This document shows, piece after piece, positions 1-8,046 of a stretch of 64,000 nt of DNA. The stretch spans positions 62,001-126,000 of the forward strand of contig CAKSIT010000006.1 of assembly GCA_934462925.1 (NCBI GenBank), given 5' to 3'. A program made the position numbers and the translations under genes. The notes below the pieces were generated by a model. That model did no database searches. It saw nothing but the letters and a program-made list of their open reading frames with translations, and had not been told where the DNA came from. The stretch is from an uncultured Oscillospiraceae bacterium. Lineage in GTDB: Bacteria > Bacillota > Clostridia > Oscillospirales > Ruminococcaceae. Every line of letters starts with the position of its first letter. Within the stretch, counting starts at the first letter, position 1.

Positions 1-570
1 GACCTTGTACCCGTAGGCGTTGACCAGAGCCAGCACCTTGAGCTTGCGCGCAATATCGTCCAGCGCTTCAACGGCATTTACGGCGACGTGTTCACCATGC
101 CCGAGGGCTATACCACAAAAACCACCGCCAAGGTAATGTCGCTGCAAGAGCCCACAAAGAAGATGAGCAAGTCCGACGAGAACCCCAACGCCTCCGTATG
201 GATACTTGACGACAAGGACACCATTATCCGCAAGTTCAAGCGCGCCGTTACCGACAGCGAAACCGAGGTATGCGTACGCGAGGGCAAGGACGGCATAATA
301 AACCTCATGTCCATTTACTCCGCAGTTACGGGCAAGAGCTTTGAGAAAATCGAAAAGGAGTTCGCGGGGCGCGGCTACGGCGACTTCAAAATGGCAGTAG
401 GCGAAGCTGTAGCGGATATGCTCGCGCCCATGCAGGGCGAGTTCAAGCGCATTTTCGCGGACAAGGGCTACATTGAGGAGTGCATGAAGAAGGGCGCGGA
501 AAAGGCGTTTAAGGCCTCCCGCAAGACCTTACAGAAGGTGCAGAAAAAGGTCGGCTTTGTCGTTATCTGA
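1..570 (+). CDS. trpS: Tryptophanyl-tRNA synthetase, C-terminal part (5' end outside window)
   Basis: Open from base 1 in frame 1; the gene begins before the window. The class I synthetase charges tRNA-Trp with tryptophan in the cytosol. The visible part reads LVPVGVDQSQHLELARN, the conserved region of bacterial TrpS that precedes the anticodon-binding half, followed by an intact KMSKS ATP-binding loop at nt 160-174 (KKMSKSDENPNAS). The C-terminal helical tail ends KVQKKVGFVVI, as expected for TrpS. The stop is TGA. The upstream part, where a T-box leader might lie, is not visible. Assignment is firm because of the two linked motifs; only the gene start is unknown. Confidence 0.96.
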   Translation, partial: DLVPVGVDQSQHLELARNIVQRFNGIYGDVFTMPEGYTTKTTAKVMSLQEPTKKMSKSDENPNASVWILDDKDTIIRKFKRAVTDSETEVCVREGKDGIINLMSIYSAVTGKSFEKIEKEFAGRGYGDFKMAVGEAVADMLAPMQGEFKRIFADKGYIEECMKKGAEKAFKASRKTLQKVQKKVGFVVI

Positions 571-671
571 CGAATAAAAGCCGCAGCCCGTCATAATGAC
601 GAAAACCGCCGTGCTTTGCAGGTATAGTATTGTGATTGTCTACAAAAATGCGGGAAATTTGAAATATGTAC

Positions 672-700
672 TTGCAATTTCGAGCGGTTTCTGTTAAAAT
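672..700 (+). promoter_or_regulatory. Sigma-A promoter for rpmB
   Basis: TTGCAA (672-677), 17-bp spacer, TAAAAT (695-700) with an upstream TG making an extended -10. It lies 47 bp before the rpmB start codon. Confidence 0.75.
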
Positions 701-746
701 ATTATTTGTTACTGAATAAATATCAGTAGAGAGGTAGGTGCTTCAA

Positions 747-935
747 ATGGCAAAATGTGAAATCTGCGGAAAGAGCGTTACCTTTGGTATAAAGGTTTCC
801 CACTCTCACAGACGCAGCAACAGAACCTATAAGCCGAACGTTAAGAAGGTCAAGGCAATAGTAAACGGCACTCCTTGCAGAGTAAATGCCTGCACACGCT
901 GCCTGCGCTCCGGTCTTGTTGAGAGAGCAAACTGA
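747..935 (+). CDS. rpmB: 50S ribosomal protein L28
   Basis: A 62-residue small basic protein starting MAKCEICGKSVTFGIKVSHSHRRSNR, the conserved start of bacterial L28, a component of the large ribosomal subunit. It carries paired cysteines (CEIC near the N-terminus, CTRC near the C-terminus), so it is the zinc-binding C+ form. The ATG at 747 is chosen over the in-frame GTG at 738 because family proteins begin MAK and GAGAGGTAGG lies at a suitable distance upstream. It has its own promoter and a strong terminator, so it is monocistronic. Confidence 0.96.
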   Translation: MAKCEICGKSVTFGIKVSHSHRRSNRTYKPNVKKVKAIVNGTPCRVNACTRCLRSGLVERAN

Positions 936-960
936 TTTTCGGATAAAGGCTTGAAAAGAA

Positions 961-992
961 TTTTCCCCCCTGCTTTACGCGGGGGGATTTTT
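961..992 (+). terminator. Rho-independent terminator of rpmB
   Basis: Perfect C6/G6 stem (965-970 with 981-986) followed by ATTTTT, 26 bp after the rpmB stop. Confidence 0.9.
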
Positions 993-1055
993 CGTTTGCA
1001 GTTTTCGTTTACAGAGCGCGCGGTATGCCGCTATTGCTGCGCGGAAAACGGGCGC

Positions 1056-1087
1056 AAAAACGCCCCTGCACATTCGCAGAGGCGTTT
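1056..1087 (-). terminator. Terminator of the ComFB-like gene
   Basis: On the minus strand, AACGCCtCTGC / GCAGgGGCGTT stem followed by TTTTTG, starting 11 bp past the stop at 1098. Confidence 0.85.
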
Positions 1088-1097
1088 GCTATGCTGT

Positions 1098-1364
1098 TTA
1101 CTTGCCGTGTGCGGGATTTCTGGAAACGCACGCGATAGCGCTTGACACCGCAATGGTGATGTCTGCGCTGTTCTGGCGGATTGTGCTGTCAAGCTTTGAG
1201 AAAAGCTCGCCGTTGTGCGTGCTTACGTACTTCGCAGGAAGCTTGTTGAGGGCTATAGCCTTCATATCCTCAAGGCAGCGCTCGCACTTGCAGCAGTTTT
1301 CGCTTACAAGCATTGTGGCGAGCTTGTCATCTACAAACTTTTCCATCATGTTAATAAGAGCCAT
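1098..1364 (-). CDS. ComFB-family protein (late competence development family)
   Basis: An 88-residue soluble protein. The segment LEDMKAIALNKLPAKYVSTHNGELFSKL has the hallmark of the ComFB family (acidic-x-ALN-LPxxYV). Family members are small helical proteins; B. subtilis ComFB is encoded in the comF operon, and some homologues have been linked to cyclic dinucleotide signalling. An N-terminal CCKCERC cluster could bind metal. It has its own promoter (1427-1455) and terminator, so it stands alone. No competence gene is adjacent, so its role here is unknown. Confidence 0.85.
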   Translation of the reverse strand: MALINMMEKFVDDKLATMLVSENCCKCERCLEDMKAIALNKLPAKYVSTHNGELFSKLDSTIRQNSADITIAVSSAIACVSRNPAHGK

Positions 1365-1426
1365 AGCCTGTTCCTCCGTTCACCAACCCCGAATTGTGGC
1401 GCATTCCGCCGCAGGGTATTTATTAT

Positions 1427-1455
1427 ATTTTATTACAAACTCTGCTTTTTGTCAA
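1427..1455 (-). promoter_or_regulatory. Sigma-A promoter for the ComFB-like gene
   Basis: Minus strand TTGACA (1455-1450), 17-bp spacer, TAAAAT (1432-1427), about 60 bp upstream of the start at 1364. Confidence 0.8.
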
Positions 1456-1505
1456 TATGATTTGTGAGATTTTTCCCATTTTGCGCTAAATTAAGCCCAA
1501 AAGAC

Positions 1506-1532
1506 AAGGGCTGCCCGTTGCGGACAGCCCCT
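1506..1532 (-). terminator. Terminator of the NatAB-like operon
   Basis: Minus strand hairpin GGGCTG..CAGCCC (inner stem with one mismatch) followed by TTGTCTTTT, 20 bp after the permease stop. Confidence 0.8.
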
Positions 1533-1551
1533 TTATTATATCGGTAAGCGC

Positions 1552-2940
1552 TTACTTTCTAACGGCAAGCTTTATCATATCCGCCATCTTTATGCGGCTG
1601 CCGTTGTGCAGGATTATAGCCTCGTACACCTTGCTTACAAGTATCGCCACAAGCACCACGAACACCGCGAGAATCAGCACCGCGATAACGCCCTGAAGCG
1701 GCGATATCGTGCCGAGGATAAGCGCGCTCGGCAGCGCGAACGGGCTGCTCACGGGGAAGTAGTAGGAGAAAATCTGCACGGGATTTGTCGTCGCAGCGCC
1801 CGTTTCAATGCTGTCTACATTGAACATTACGGGGAAGTACGCAAGGTACACGCCCACAACGCCGAGCAGCGAATACGGCTGCATTGCCTGCTGCAGGTCC
1901 TCCATGCGGCTTATGCTTGCGCCGACAAGCGCCGCGAGCATTGAGTAGAACAAGAAGCCCAGTATGAATATCAGGAAAATCAGGACAACGTTGCCGAGCG
2001 TGAAGTGGCTGAAGCTGTTCGTTACCGCCTCCGCTATCTGCGCGTTTTCGGCTACCTGCTGAAGCGCAGGGTCGCTCATTATCGCGGAAACGTCGCCCAT
2101 AATGCCGAACGGCATTGTTGCAAAGAGCGTTACAACGCCCACTATTATAATAAGCAGGAACTGCATGAGACTCACTATACCCATTGCAAGCACCTTGCCT
2201 ATTACCACCGCAAGCGGCCTTACGGACGTAAGCAGCAGCTCCATTACGCGGCTTGTCTTTTCCGTAGCTATAGACTGCGCCACGGTAGAGCCGTAGCAGA
2301 ATATCAGCATGAACAGCACCAGCGACACCGCTATAGGCACGGAGTAGTTTATCGCGCTTTCAAACACGTTCCACTCGTCGCTGCCCGCCTGTATTTTGGA
2401 AGTCTGCACGTAGCGCTGCGACATGGCGTAGCTTTCGGGGGTAACGCCCGCGTTCAGCATATTGCGGTACTCCACGCGCTCGGAAGCGAGCGCTGTAAGC
2501 GCGTCAACAGCCTTGCTGTCGGCTGCGGGGGAATAGTAGGTCTTTACGCGGTAGCCCAAGGTTTCGCCGTCCGCTTCGTCTGCGGAGATAAGCACAAGCG
2601 CCTCCTCGGCGGTGCTGCCGCTGAGCGCTTCTATAAGCTCGGCAAAGCCCTTGTCCGCGCTCTTAAGCGTAACGCCGCTCTCGGTGAGCGCCGTCTCGTC
2701 CTCGGCGGTGAGAAGCCCGCTGTCGTCCATAAGGTATACCGCGGAGAACGACGCGGGAGAGCCTGCAGCGTCCGCTGAGATGTCCTCCTCGCCCGAAACT
2801 AGCTTCGGGATTATGTTAAGCCCCGCCACAAGCAGCGCCACAATAACGCATATTACTATCGTTCCGACAATAAACGACTTTGTTTTCATATGCTGAACGA
2901 GCGTAAAGGATAATACCTTCTGCCAACCCTTAGTTCTCAT
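1552..2940 (-). CDS. ABC-2 type transporter permease, NatB-like
   Basis: 462 residues. An N-terminal membrane segment (FIVGTIVICVIVALLVAGLNI) is followed by an extracytoplasmic domain of about 160 residues and then five or six membrane segments at the C-terminus, the topology of the NatB/YhaP permeases. These pair with a NatA-like ATPase as Na+ or peptide/antibiotic exporters; the substrate cannot be read from sequence. The ATG at 2940 is preferred to the TTG at 2961 because AAAGGGTGG lies 11 nt ahead of it. It then overlaps the upstream ATPase gene by 11 bp, indicating translational coupling. The family call is good, the substrate unknown. Confidence 0.88.
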   Translation of the reverse strand: MRTKGWQKVLSFTLVQHMKTKSFIVGTIVICVIVALLVAGLNIIPKLVSGEEDISADAAGSPASFSAVYLMDDSGLLTAEDETALTESGVTLKSADKGFAELIEALSGSTAEEALVLISADEADGETLGYRVKTYYSPAADSKAVDALTALASERVEYRNMLNAGVTPESYAMSQRYVQTSKIQAGSDEWNVFESAINYSVPIAVSLVLFMLIFCYGSTVAQSIATEKTSRVMELLLTSVRPLAVVIGKVLAMGIVSLMQFLLIIIVGVVTLFATMPFGIMGDVSAIMSDPALQQVAENAQIAEAVTNSFSHFTLGNVVLIFLIFILGFLFYSMLAALVGASISRMEDLQQAMQPYSLLGVVGVYLAYFPVMFNVDSIETGAATTNPVQIFSYYFPVSSPFALPSALILGTISPLQGVIAVLILAVFVVLVAILVSKVYEAIILHNGSRIKMADMIKLAVRK

Positions 2941-3832
2941 CAGTCTTACCCACCCTTTCAATAAATATCTCGTTGAGCGACGGCTCGCGCAGCTCGTACT
3001 TGATAAGCGGCACGGAGCGCTCCATTATAAGCTTGAGCAGCGCGTGCGCCTGCTCCTCGCTTTTTACGTTGAAGCTTGAGCCGTTGGGCGTTACCTCCGT
3101 CGGGACAAGCCCGCACTCCGCCGCCATAGCGGAGACGTCGCCCTCGCACTTTACGGTGAGCTTTACGCGCCCGTAGGACTTCTTTATCTCGTTAAGGTTG
3201 CCCTGCAGCACCGTTTCGCCCTTGTTTAGTATCACGATATCGCTGCAGAACTCCTCTATCGTCGCCATCTGGTGAGAGGACATTATAATGTACTTGTTTT
3301 TTTGCATTTCCTCGCGGATAACGCCCTTGAAAAGCTCGGCGTTCACGGGGTCGAGGCCGCTTAGCGGCTCGTCGAGTATAAGCAGCTGCGGGTCGGGCGC
3401 AAGCGCCGCTATAAGCTGTATTTTCTGCTGGTTGCCCTTTGAGAGCTGGTCGGCGCGCTTGTTGCGGTACTCGCTTACGTTAAGGCGGTCCATCCAGTAG
3501 GTTATGGCGCGGTCGGCGGCCTCGCGCTTCATGCCCTTAAGCGTTGCGAAATACATGAGCTGGTCGATTATCCTTATCTTCGGGTAAAGCCCGCGCTCCT
3601 CCGCAAGGTAGCCTATAGGCTCGTTTGCCGCAAGAAACGGCTTGCCGTCGCGCGTTACCTCGCCGCTGTCGCACGCCAGCATTCCGAGAATAATGCGTAT
3701 GGACGTGGTTTTGCCTGCGCCGTTTGTGCCAAGCAGCGCGAACACCCCGGGCTGCTTCATCTCAAAGCTAAGCCCGTTTACGGCGGTGTATTCGCCGTAC
3801 TTCTTAACTATGCTGTCTACTTTTAATGACAT
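2930..3832 (-). CDS. ABC transporter ATP-binding protein, NatA-like
   Basis: 300 residues. It energises the permease encoded directly downstream. Visible motifs: Walker A GTNGAGKTT near residue 36, a degenerate signature LSKGNQQK, Walker B LLILDEPLSGLDP, and an H-loop (MSSHQM). The C-terminal 80 residues (DUF4162-like tail) are typical of NatA/CcmA-type ATPases. Start ATG at 3832 with AAAGGAGTG upstream. It is the first gene of a two-gene operon with its own promoter. Confidence 0.93.
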   Translation of the reverse strand: MSLKVDSIVKKYGEYTAVNGLSFEMKQPGVFALLGTNGAGKTTSIRIILGMLACDSGEVTRDGKPFLAANEPIGYLAEERGLYPKIRIIDQLMYFATLKGMKREAADRAITYWMDRLNVSEYRNKRADQLSKGNQQKIQLIAALAPDPQLLILDEPLSGLDPVNAELFKGVIREEMQKNKYIIMSSHQMATIEEFCSDIVILNKGETVLQGNLNEIKKSYGRVKLTVKCEGDVSAMAAECGLVPTEVTPNGSSFNVKSEEQAHALLKLIMERSVPLIKYELREPSLNEIFIERVGKTDEN

Positions 3833-3876
3833 TCGGAATCACTCCTTTTTTATAACTGTTGATGTGTTATATATAC

Positions 3877-3905
3877 AGTATAATCTGTTTGTTCCGATTT
3901 GTCAA
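3877..3905 (-). promoter_or_regulatory. Sigma-A promoter of the NatAB-like operon
   Basis: Minus strand TTGACA (3905-3900), 17-bp spacer, TATACT (3882-3877), 44 bp before the ATPase start. Confidence 0.85.
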
Positions 3906-3998
3906 GGGGGTAGCGAAAATTTTTTCAAAAACTTTTCCGCCGATTTGAAAAATCGCATTATAACCGCGCGTGTCCGCTAGTGCATTATCTGAAAAATC

Positions 3999-4027
3999 TT
4001 GACAATAAGCGGCTCAGGGTGTACAAT
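3999..4027 (+). promoter_or_regulatory. Sigma-A promoter of the SGNH hydrolase gene
   Basis: TTGACA (3999-4004), 17-bp spacer, TACAAT (4022-4027), 31 bp upstream of the ATG at 4059; AAAGGGAGG is the RBS. Confidence 0.88.
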
Positions 4028-4058
4028 ATAATAAGAATAAAAAGGGAGGCATTATATT

Positions 4059-4811
4059 ATGAAAGACTTAAGCACACTTAATTTCGGCGTATCGGGCGAC
4101 AGCATAACGCAGGGCAATCAATGGAGCACCCATGTTGCGCGCACGCTTGGCTTTGCAAGCCACCACAACACCGCCGTGGGCAGCTCGGTATGGTACAGGC
4201 GCACCGTTGAGTGCGCGGGGCAGACCCTGACCACGCAGGACTACGGCACGGAGGGCTTCGCGGGTATCTCATGGGGGTGGGAACATACGGACGACCCCGT
4301 AGAAATGCAAATGCGCATGAACAACTGCGCCGTCGTACATATACAGCGCTTTATCGCCGAGGTTAAGAGCGGCGAGTTCCCCGTACCCGACGTGTTCGCG
4401 TTAGCATACGGCACAAACGACCTTGACGGGCATTTTGGCAGCGCGGAGCAGGCGCTTGCAGCTCCCCTTGAAAGCGTGGACACGTTTACCACCGCGGGCG
4501 CTATGCGTTGGTGTATCGAGAGCATAATGCGCGAATTCCCCGAGTGCCGCGTGTTTGCGCTTACACCCATACAGGCGGCAGACCCCGCGCACAATATAAA
4601 GAACAAGCGCCTTATCGAGGTAATGCGCGCCATGTGTCAGGGTATGTCGGTGCAGGTGATAGACTGCTTCGGCGGGTGCGGTATCTGCGAGAAGTTCGAG
4701 GTAATGGGCGGGCAGGGGCGCTACCTGCGCGACGGGCTGCACCCTATGGAAAACGGGCAGGCGCTCGAGGGTGCGTTTGCCGCAAAGGAAATAAGGAATA
4801 ACCTGTTCTGA
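4059..4811 (+). CDS. SGNH/GDSL-family hydrolase
   Basis: 250 residues with no signal peptide, so probably cytosolic. Block I is GVSGDSITQG (nucleophile Ser near residue 14), the third block is AYGTNDLDG, and the C-terminal catalytic pair is DGLHPMENG, so the Ser/Asp/His set is complete. SGNH hydrolases cleave esters of lipids, acetylated sugars or other substrates; nothing here fixes the substrate. It starts a two-gene operon: its TGA shares the A with the ATG of the next gene (4811). Confidence 0.85.
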   Translation: MKDLSTLNFGVSGDSITQGNQWSTHVARTLGFASHHNTAVGSSVWYRRTVECAGQTLTTQDYGTEGFAGISWGWEHTDDPVEMQMRMNNCAVVHIQRFIAEVKSGEFPVPDVFALAYGTNDLDGHFGSAEQALAAPLESVDTFTTAGAMRWCIESIMREFPECRVFALTPIQAADPAHNIKNKRLIEVMRAMCQGMSVQVIDCFGGCGICEKFEVMGGQGRYLRDGLHPMENGQALEGAFAAKEIRNNLF

Positions 4812-5767
4812 TGTACGAGCTGCCTATAGAAATACGCGAGGAAACGCTGCGGCTTATCGAGGGCGAGCGCCCCGACGCGCTGTGCGGCGCTGCCGAGCGT
4901 CTGTCCGAGCGCTACCGCGAGGGCGGGGGTACGGGCAAGCGCCTTGTCGGCGGAAAGCTCGACATATTAGCCTACGCCGCCGCGAGAATGCCCGCGACCT
5001 ACGCCGCAGTAAGCCGCGCGCTCGCGCTGTCGATGGAATGCTGCGAGCTTTCCCCCGAAACCGTGCTTGACGCGGGCGCGGGTACGGGCGCTGCCGCCGC
5101 TGCGGCGTACGCGCTTACGGGCTGCGCCGACATAACCTGCGTTGAGCGCGAGCAGAGCATGATAGACGCGGGGCGGCGGCTTCTCACGGCGGGCGGCATA
5201 AACGCGCGCTGGGTTCGCGCGGACCTTGCGGACGGACTGCCGAGAAGCGCCGCGCTCGTGCTGTCGTCCTACTGCCTTAACGAAATGACCCCCGCTTGCC
5301 GCAAAACGGCGGTAGAGCGGCTGTGGAACGCCGCGCAGCAGGCGCTGCTTATAATAGAACCCGGCACGCCCGCAGGCTTTGCGCAGCTAAAGGCGGCGCG
5401 CGGGCAGCTTTTGGCGCTCGGCGCGCGGATAGCCGCCCCATGCCCCGCTGTAACGGAATGCCCCCTGCCCGCGGACGACTGGTGTCATTTTACGGTGAGA
5501 GTGCCGCGCACGCGGCTGCACAAGCAGCTTAAGGGCGGCAGCGCACCGTACGAGGACGAGAAGTTCTGCTTTATAACGGCGCTGCGCGCGGACGTTTCGC
5601 CCTGCGCTGCGAGGGTGCTGCGCCACCCGCGCATAGAAAGCGGGCGGATAACGCTTTCGCTTTGCACGCCCGAGGGCTTGCAGGAGCGCACGGTAACGCG
5701 CAGCAGCCCGCTTTTCAAGGCGGCGCGCAAGGCGGATTGCGGCGACGCGCTGCCAAAAAGCGAATAA
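4811..5767 (+). CDS. Rsm22-like (ribosomal small subunit) methyltransferase
   Basis: 318 residues. A SAM-binding motif VLDAGAGTGAAA occurs at residues 85-95, and the C-terminal half has the Rsm22 pattern CPAVTECPLPADDWCHF (Cys211, Cys217, Cys225), then RxxRxHKQLKGG and YEDEKF. Rsm22-family proteins are class I methyltransferases associated with the small ribosomal subunit; the cysteines suggest a metal or Fe-S site. The start overlaps the stop of the SGNH gene by one base. The codon usage is very G+C rich, like its neighbours. No terminator was seen before the promoter at 5793. Confidence 0.85.
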   Translation: MYELPIEIREETLRLIEGERPDALCGAAERLSERYREGGGTGKRLVGGKLDILAYAAARMPATYAAVSRALALSMECCELSPETVLDAGAGTGAAAAAAYALTGCADITCVEREQSMIDAGRRLLTAGGINARWVRADLADGLPRSAALVLSSYCLNEMTPACRKTAVERLWNAAQQALLIIEPGTPAGFAQLKAARGQLLALGARIAAPCPAVTECPLPADDWCHFTVRVPRTRLHKQLKGGSAPYEDEKFCFITALRADVSPCAARVLRHPRIESGRITLSLCTPEGLQERTVTRSSPLFKAARKADCGDALPKSE

Positions 5768-5792
5768 TGCGCGTGAATTACCGCATTCGGCA

Positions 5793-5822
5793 TTGACACG
5801 GGCGGGGTAAATATGGTACAAT
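5793..5822 (+). promoter_or_regulatory. Promoter directly in front of repeat copy 1 and the GH13 gene
   Basis: TTGACA (5793-5798), 18-bp spacer, TACAAT (5817-5822). Transcription would start near 5830, so the 223-bp repeat would form most of the 5' leader of the glycosidase mRNA. Confidence 0.75.
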
Positions 5823-5832
5823 AATATAATAA

Positions 5833-6055
5833 GGTCACCTCTAAAAACCTTGTTTGAGTGAAAATGTGTATAGCGCACCGACTGCTTCTTTCAACAAGCG
5901 AAATTTCTGATGTGACGGCGTCCATGCCGTCACTCGGTTATTTCGCTTCGCAACGTCGTGTTGCACCTCCTCGTAAGGCATACAGCCTTACTTCGTCGGC
6001 TTTCATCGCATTCGGCACACTCTACCCATTTTCCCTTTTCAAACCGGTTTTTAGA
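5833..6055. repeat. 223-bp interspersed repeat A, copy 1
   Basis: Nearly identical to 23944-24166 (two differences seen by eye: 5841 C/T and 6017 A/G). The ends are an imperfect inverted repeat: left TCTAAAAACC..GTTTGAGTGAAAATG, right CATTTTCCCTTTTCAAAC..GGTTTTTAGA. The inside contains nested complementary arms: GCGAAAT..ATTTCGC enclosing GTGACGGC..GCCGTCAC, then GTAAGGC..GCCTTAC. No flanking duplication is visible. The ORF that crosses it is not considered real. It resembles a MITE or a structured RNA-type intergenic repeat. Confidence 0.85.
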
Positions 6056-6128
6056 AGTTCCCATAAGGCATTTGCCATAACGTTTGGCTCGCGCGCTTTG
6101 CGGCACGCGGCAGTAAGGAGATTAAGAG

Positions 6129-8015
6129 ATGTCAACGCCTTTGTTTGACTGTTTTGACACTAACTACAAGCACCCATTCGGCGCGCTGCGGCGCGGTCAG
6201 CCGAGTATGTTCAACGTGCGCGTTCCAAAGGAAATGCGGCTGCAGGGACTTACTCTGGTAATGTTCCGCCCAGGCTTCAAAGAGCGGTTCATAGAGCTTA
6301 TAATCCAGGACGAAAGCGGCGACACCGACACGTATTCCTGCGTTTTCACACCCAACAACACGGGCGTTCACCACTACTACTTCACCTGCGTGCTTGACGG
6401 CAGACGCCGCTATATCAAGCGCCATGGTCCGAGCGAGGGCGTTTTCGAGGGCGAGAACCTGTTCCAGCTTACAGTTTTTGACGAGAACCTTTACACCCCC
6501 GATTTTATTCGCGGCGGTATCATGTATCAGATATTCCCCGACCGCTTTTGCAAGAGCGGGGTGGAACACGAGGGCGTACCCGCGGACAGAAAGCTGCGCG
6601 AGGACTGGTACGGCACGCCCGAATACAAGCCGGACAATAAGGGCGTTGTGCGCAACAACGACTATTTCTGCGGCGACCTGCGCGGCATTATCGAAAAGCT
6701 GCCCTACATAAAGGATATAGGCGCTACCATAATATACTTAAACCCCATTTTCGAGGCGCACGAGAACCACCGCTACAACACCGCTAACTATGAGAAGATA
6801 GACCCGCTGCTCGGCACGGAGGAGGACTTCCGCGAGCTTTGCGCAAAGGCTAAGGAGCTTGGCATAGACATCATTCTCGACGGCGTTTTCTCGCACACGG
6901 GCGCGGATTCCATATACTTTAACAAGTTCGGCAGGTACGGCGAGCATACGGGCGCTTACCGCGACAAAAACTCCCCCTACTACCCGTGGTACAGCTTTAC
7001 GGGCTACCCTGATAAGTACGACAGCTGGTGGGGCATTACAACGCTCCCCAACGTAAACGAGAACAACAAGGACTATACCGAGTACATCTGCGGCGACGGC
7101 GGCATTCTGCAAAAGTGGATTGACGCGGGCGCGCGCGGCTGGCGACTTGACGTTGCAGACGAGCTGCCCGACGAGTTTCTTGACAACCTTAACAAGGCAG
7201 TCAAGAAAATGGGCGGCGACAAGATAATTTACGGCGAGGTATGGGAGGACGCTTCCAACAAGGAGAGCTACGGCGTGCGCCGCCGCTACCTTATAGGCGG
7301 GCAGCTCGACAGCGTTATGAACTACCCGTTCAAGGAAGCGATACTCAACTACATCAAATACGCGGACGGAAACGCGTTCAGAAACAGCATACTTACGATA
7401 CTCGACCACTACCCGAAGCCCGCTATAGATATGCTTATGAACTTCCTGTCCACTCACGACACCGAGCGCGCGCTCACGCGGCTTGGCGGCGAGGAGGTAG
7501 GCTGGCACGACAAGGACTGGCAGAGCGAGCGTATGCTCGACCCCGCGCAGTACCTTTACGGCGTTTCGCTGCTCAAGTGCGCTATGGTGCTTCAGTTCTT
7601 CCTGCCGGGCGTGCCGTCTATTTACTACGGCGACGAGGCGGGCATGGAGGGCTACCGCGACCCGTTCAACCGCCGCTGCTACCCGTGGGGCAGGGAGAAT
7701 CTCGAGCTTATCGAGTTTACAAAGCAGCTTTCGCTTGTGCGCAAGGGAACGCGCGCGTTCAGGCAGGGCGAAATGCGCTTTATCGAGGTTGACGACAACG
7801 TGTGCGTATTCGCACGGTACGACCGCATTTCGCGCGAGGCTGCGATAATCTACCTTAACAAGTCCACAAAGGGCCACACCTTTGAAATACAAAACGACAT
7901 GACGGATATGTTCTACGACTTTACGCCCGCGTTCGACCGCTACAACAGGGGCATTGCGGACGGGAAGATAACCGTATCCCCGTTTGATTACGCCGTCGTT
8001 TACTGCAAGGTATGA
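6129..8015 (+). CDS. Alpha-glycosidase, GH13 (neopullulanase/cyclomaltodextrinase-like)
   Basis: 628 residues with no signal peptide. An N-terminal beta-sandwich of the CBM34 type (about 1-120) precedes the (beta/alpha)8 domain. Catalytic residues are visible: nucleophile Asp341 in GWRLDVADE, acid/base Glu370 in YGEVWEDA, and Asp444 in FLSTHDTERA; also DGVFSHTG. The enzyme hydrolyses alpha-1,4 (and some alpha-1,6) bonds of maltodextrin or pullulan in the cytoplasm. Start ATG with AAGGAG upstream. The mRNA leader contains repeat A. The next gene follows after 31 bp with no terminator, so read-through is possible. Exact specificity is not determinable. Confidence 0.93.
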   Translation: MSTPLFDCFDTNYKHPFGALRRGQPSMFNVRVPKEMRLQGLTLVMFRPGFKERFIELIIQDESGDTDTYSCVFTPNNTGVHHYYFTCVLDGRRRYIKRHGPSEGVFEGENLFQLTVFDENLYTPDFIRGGIMYQIFPDRFCKSGVEHEGVPADRKLREDWYGTPEYKPDNKGVVRNNDYFCGDLRGIIEKLPYIKDIGATIIYLNPIFEAHENHRYNTANYEKIDPLLGTEEDFRELCAKAKELGIDIILDGVFSHTGADSIYFNKFGRYGEHTGAYRDKNSPYYPWYSFTGYPDKYDSWWGITTLPNVNENNKDYTEYICGDGGILQKWIDAGARGWRLDVADELPDEFLDNLNKAVKKMGGDKIIYGEVWEDASNKESYGVRRRYLIGGQLDSVMNYPFKEAILNYIKYADGNAFRNSILTILDHYPKPAIDMLMNFLSTHDTERALTRLGGEEVGWHDKDWQSERMLDPAQYLYGVSLLKCAMVLQFFLPGVPSIYYGDEAGMEGYRDPFNRRCYPWGRENLELIEFTKQLSLVRKGTRAFRQGEMRFIEVDDNVCVFARYDRISREAAIIYLNKSTKGHTFEIQNDMTDMFYDFTPAFDRYNRGIADGKITVSPFDYAVVYCKV

Positions 8016-8046
8016 CCTGAAATAACACCAAAGGGAGGAACTCACA

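Noticed and set aside
5858..6148. ORF inside repeat A (also at 23969-24223)
   Set aside because: The frame is carried by the repeat itself, spans structured inverted repeats, and ends differently in each copy; no RBS.
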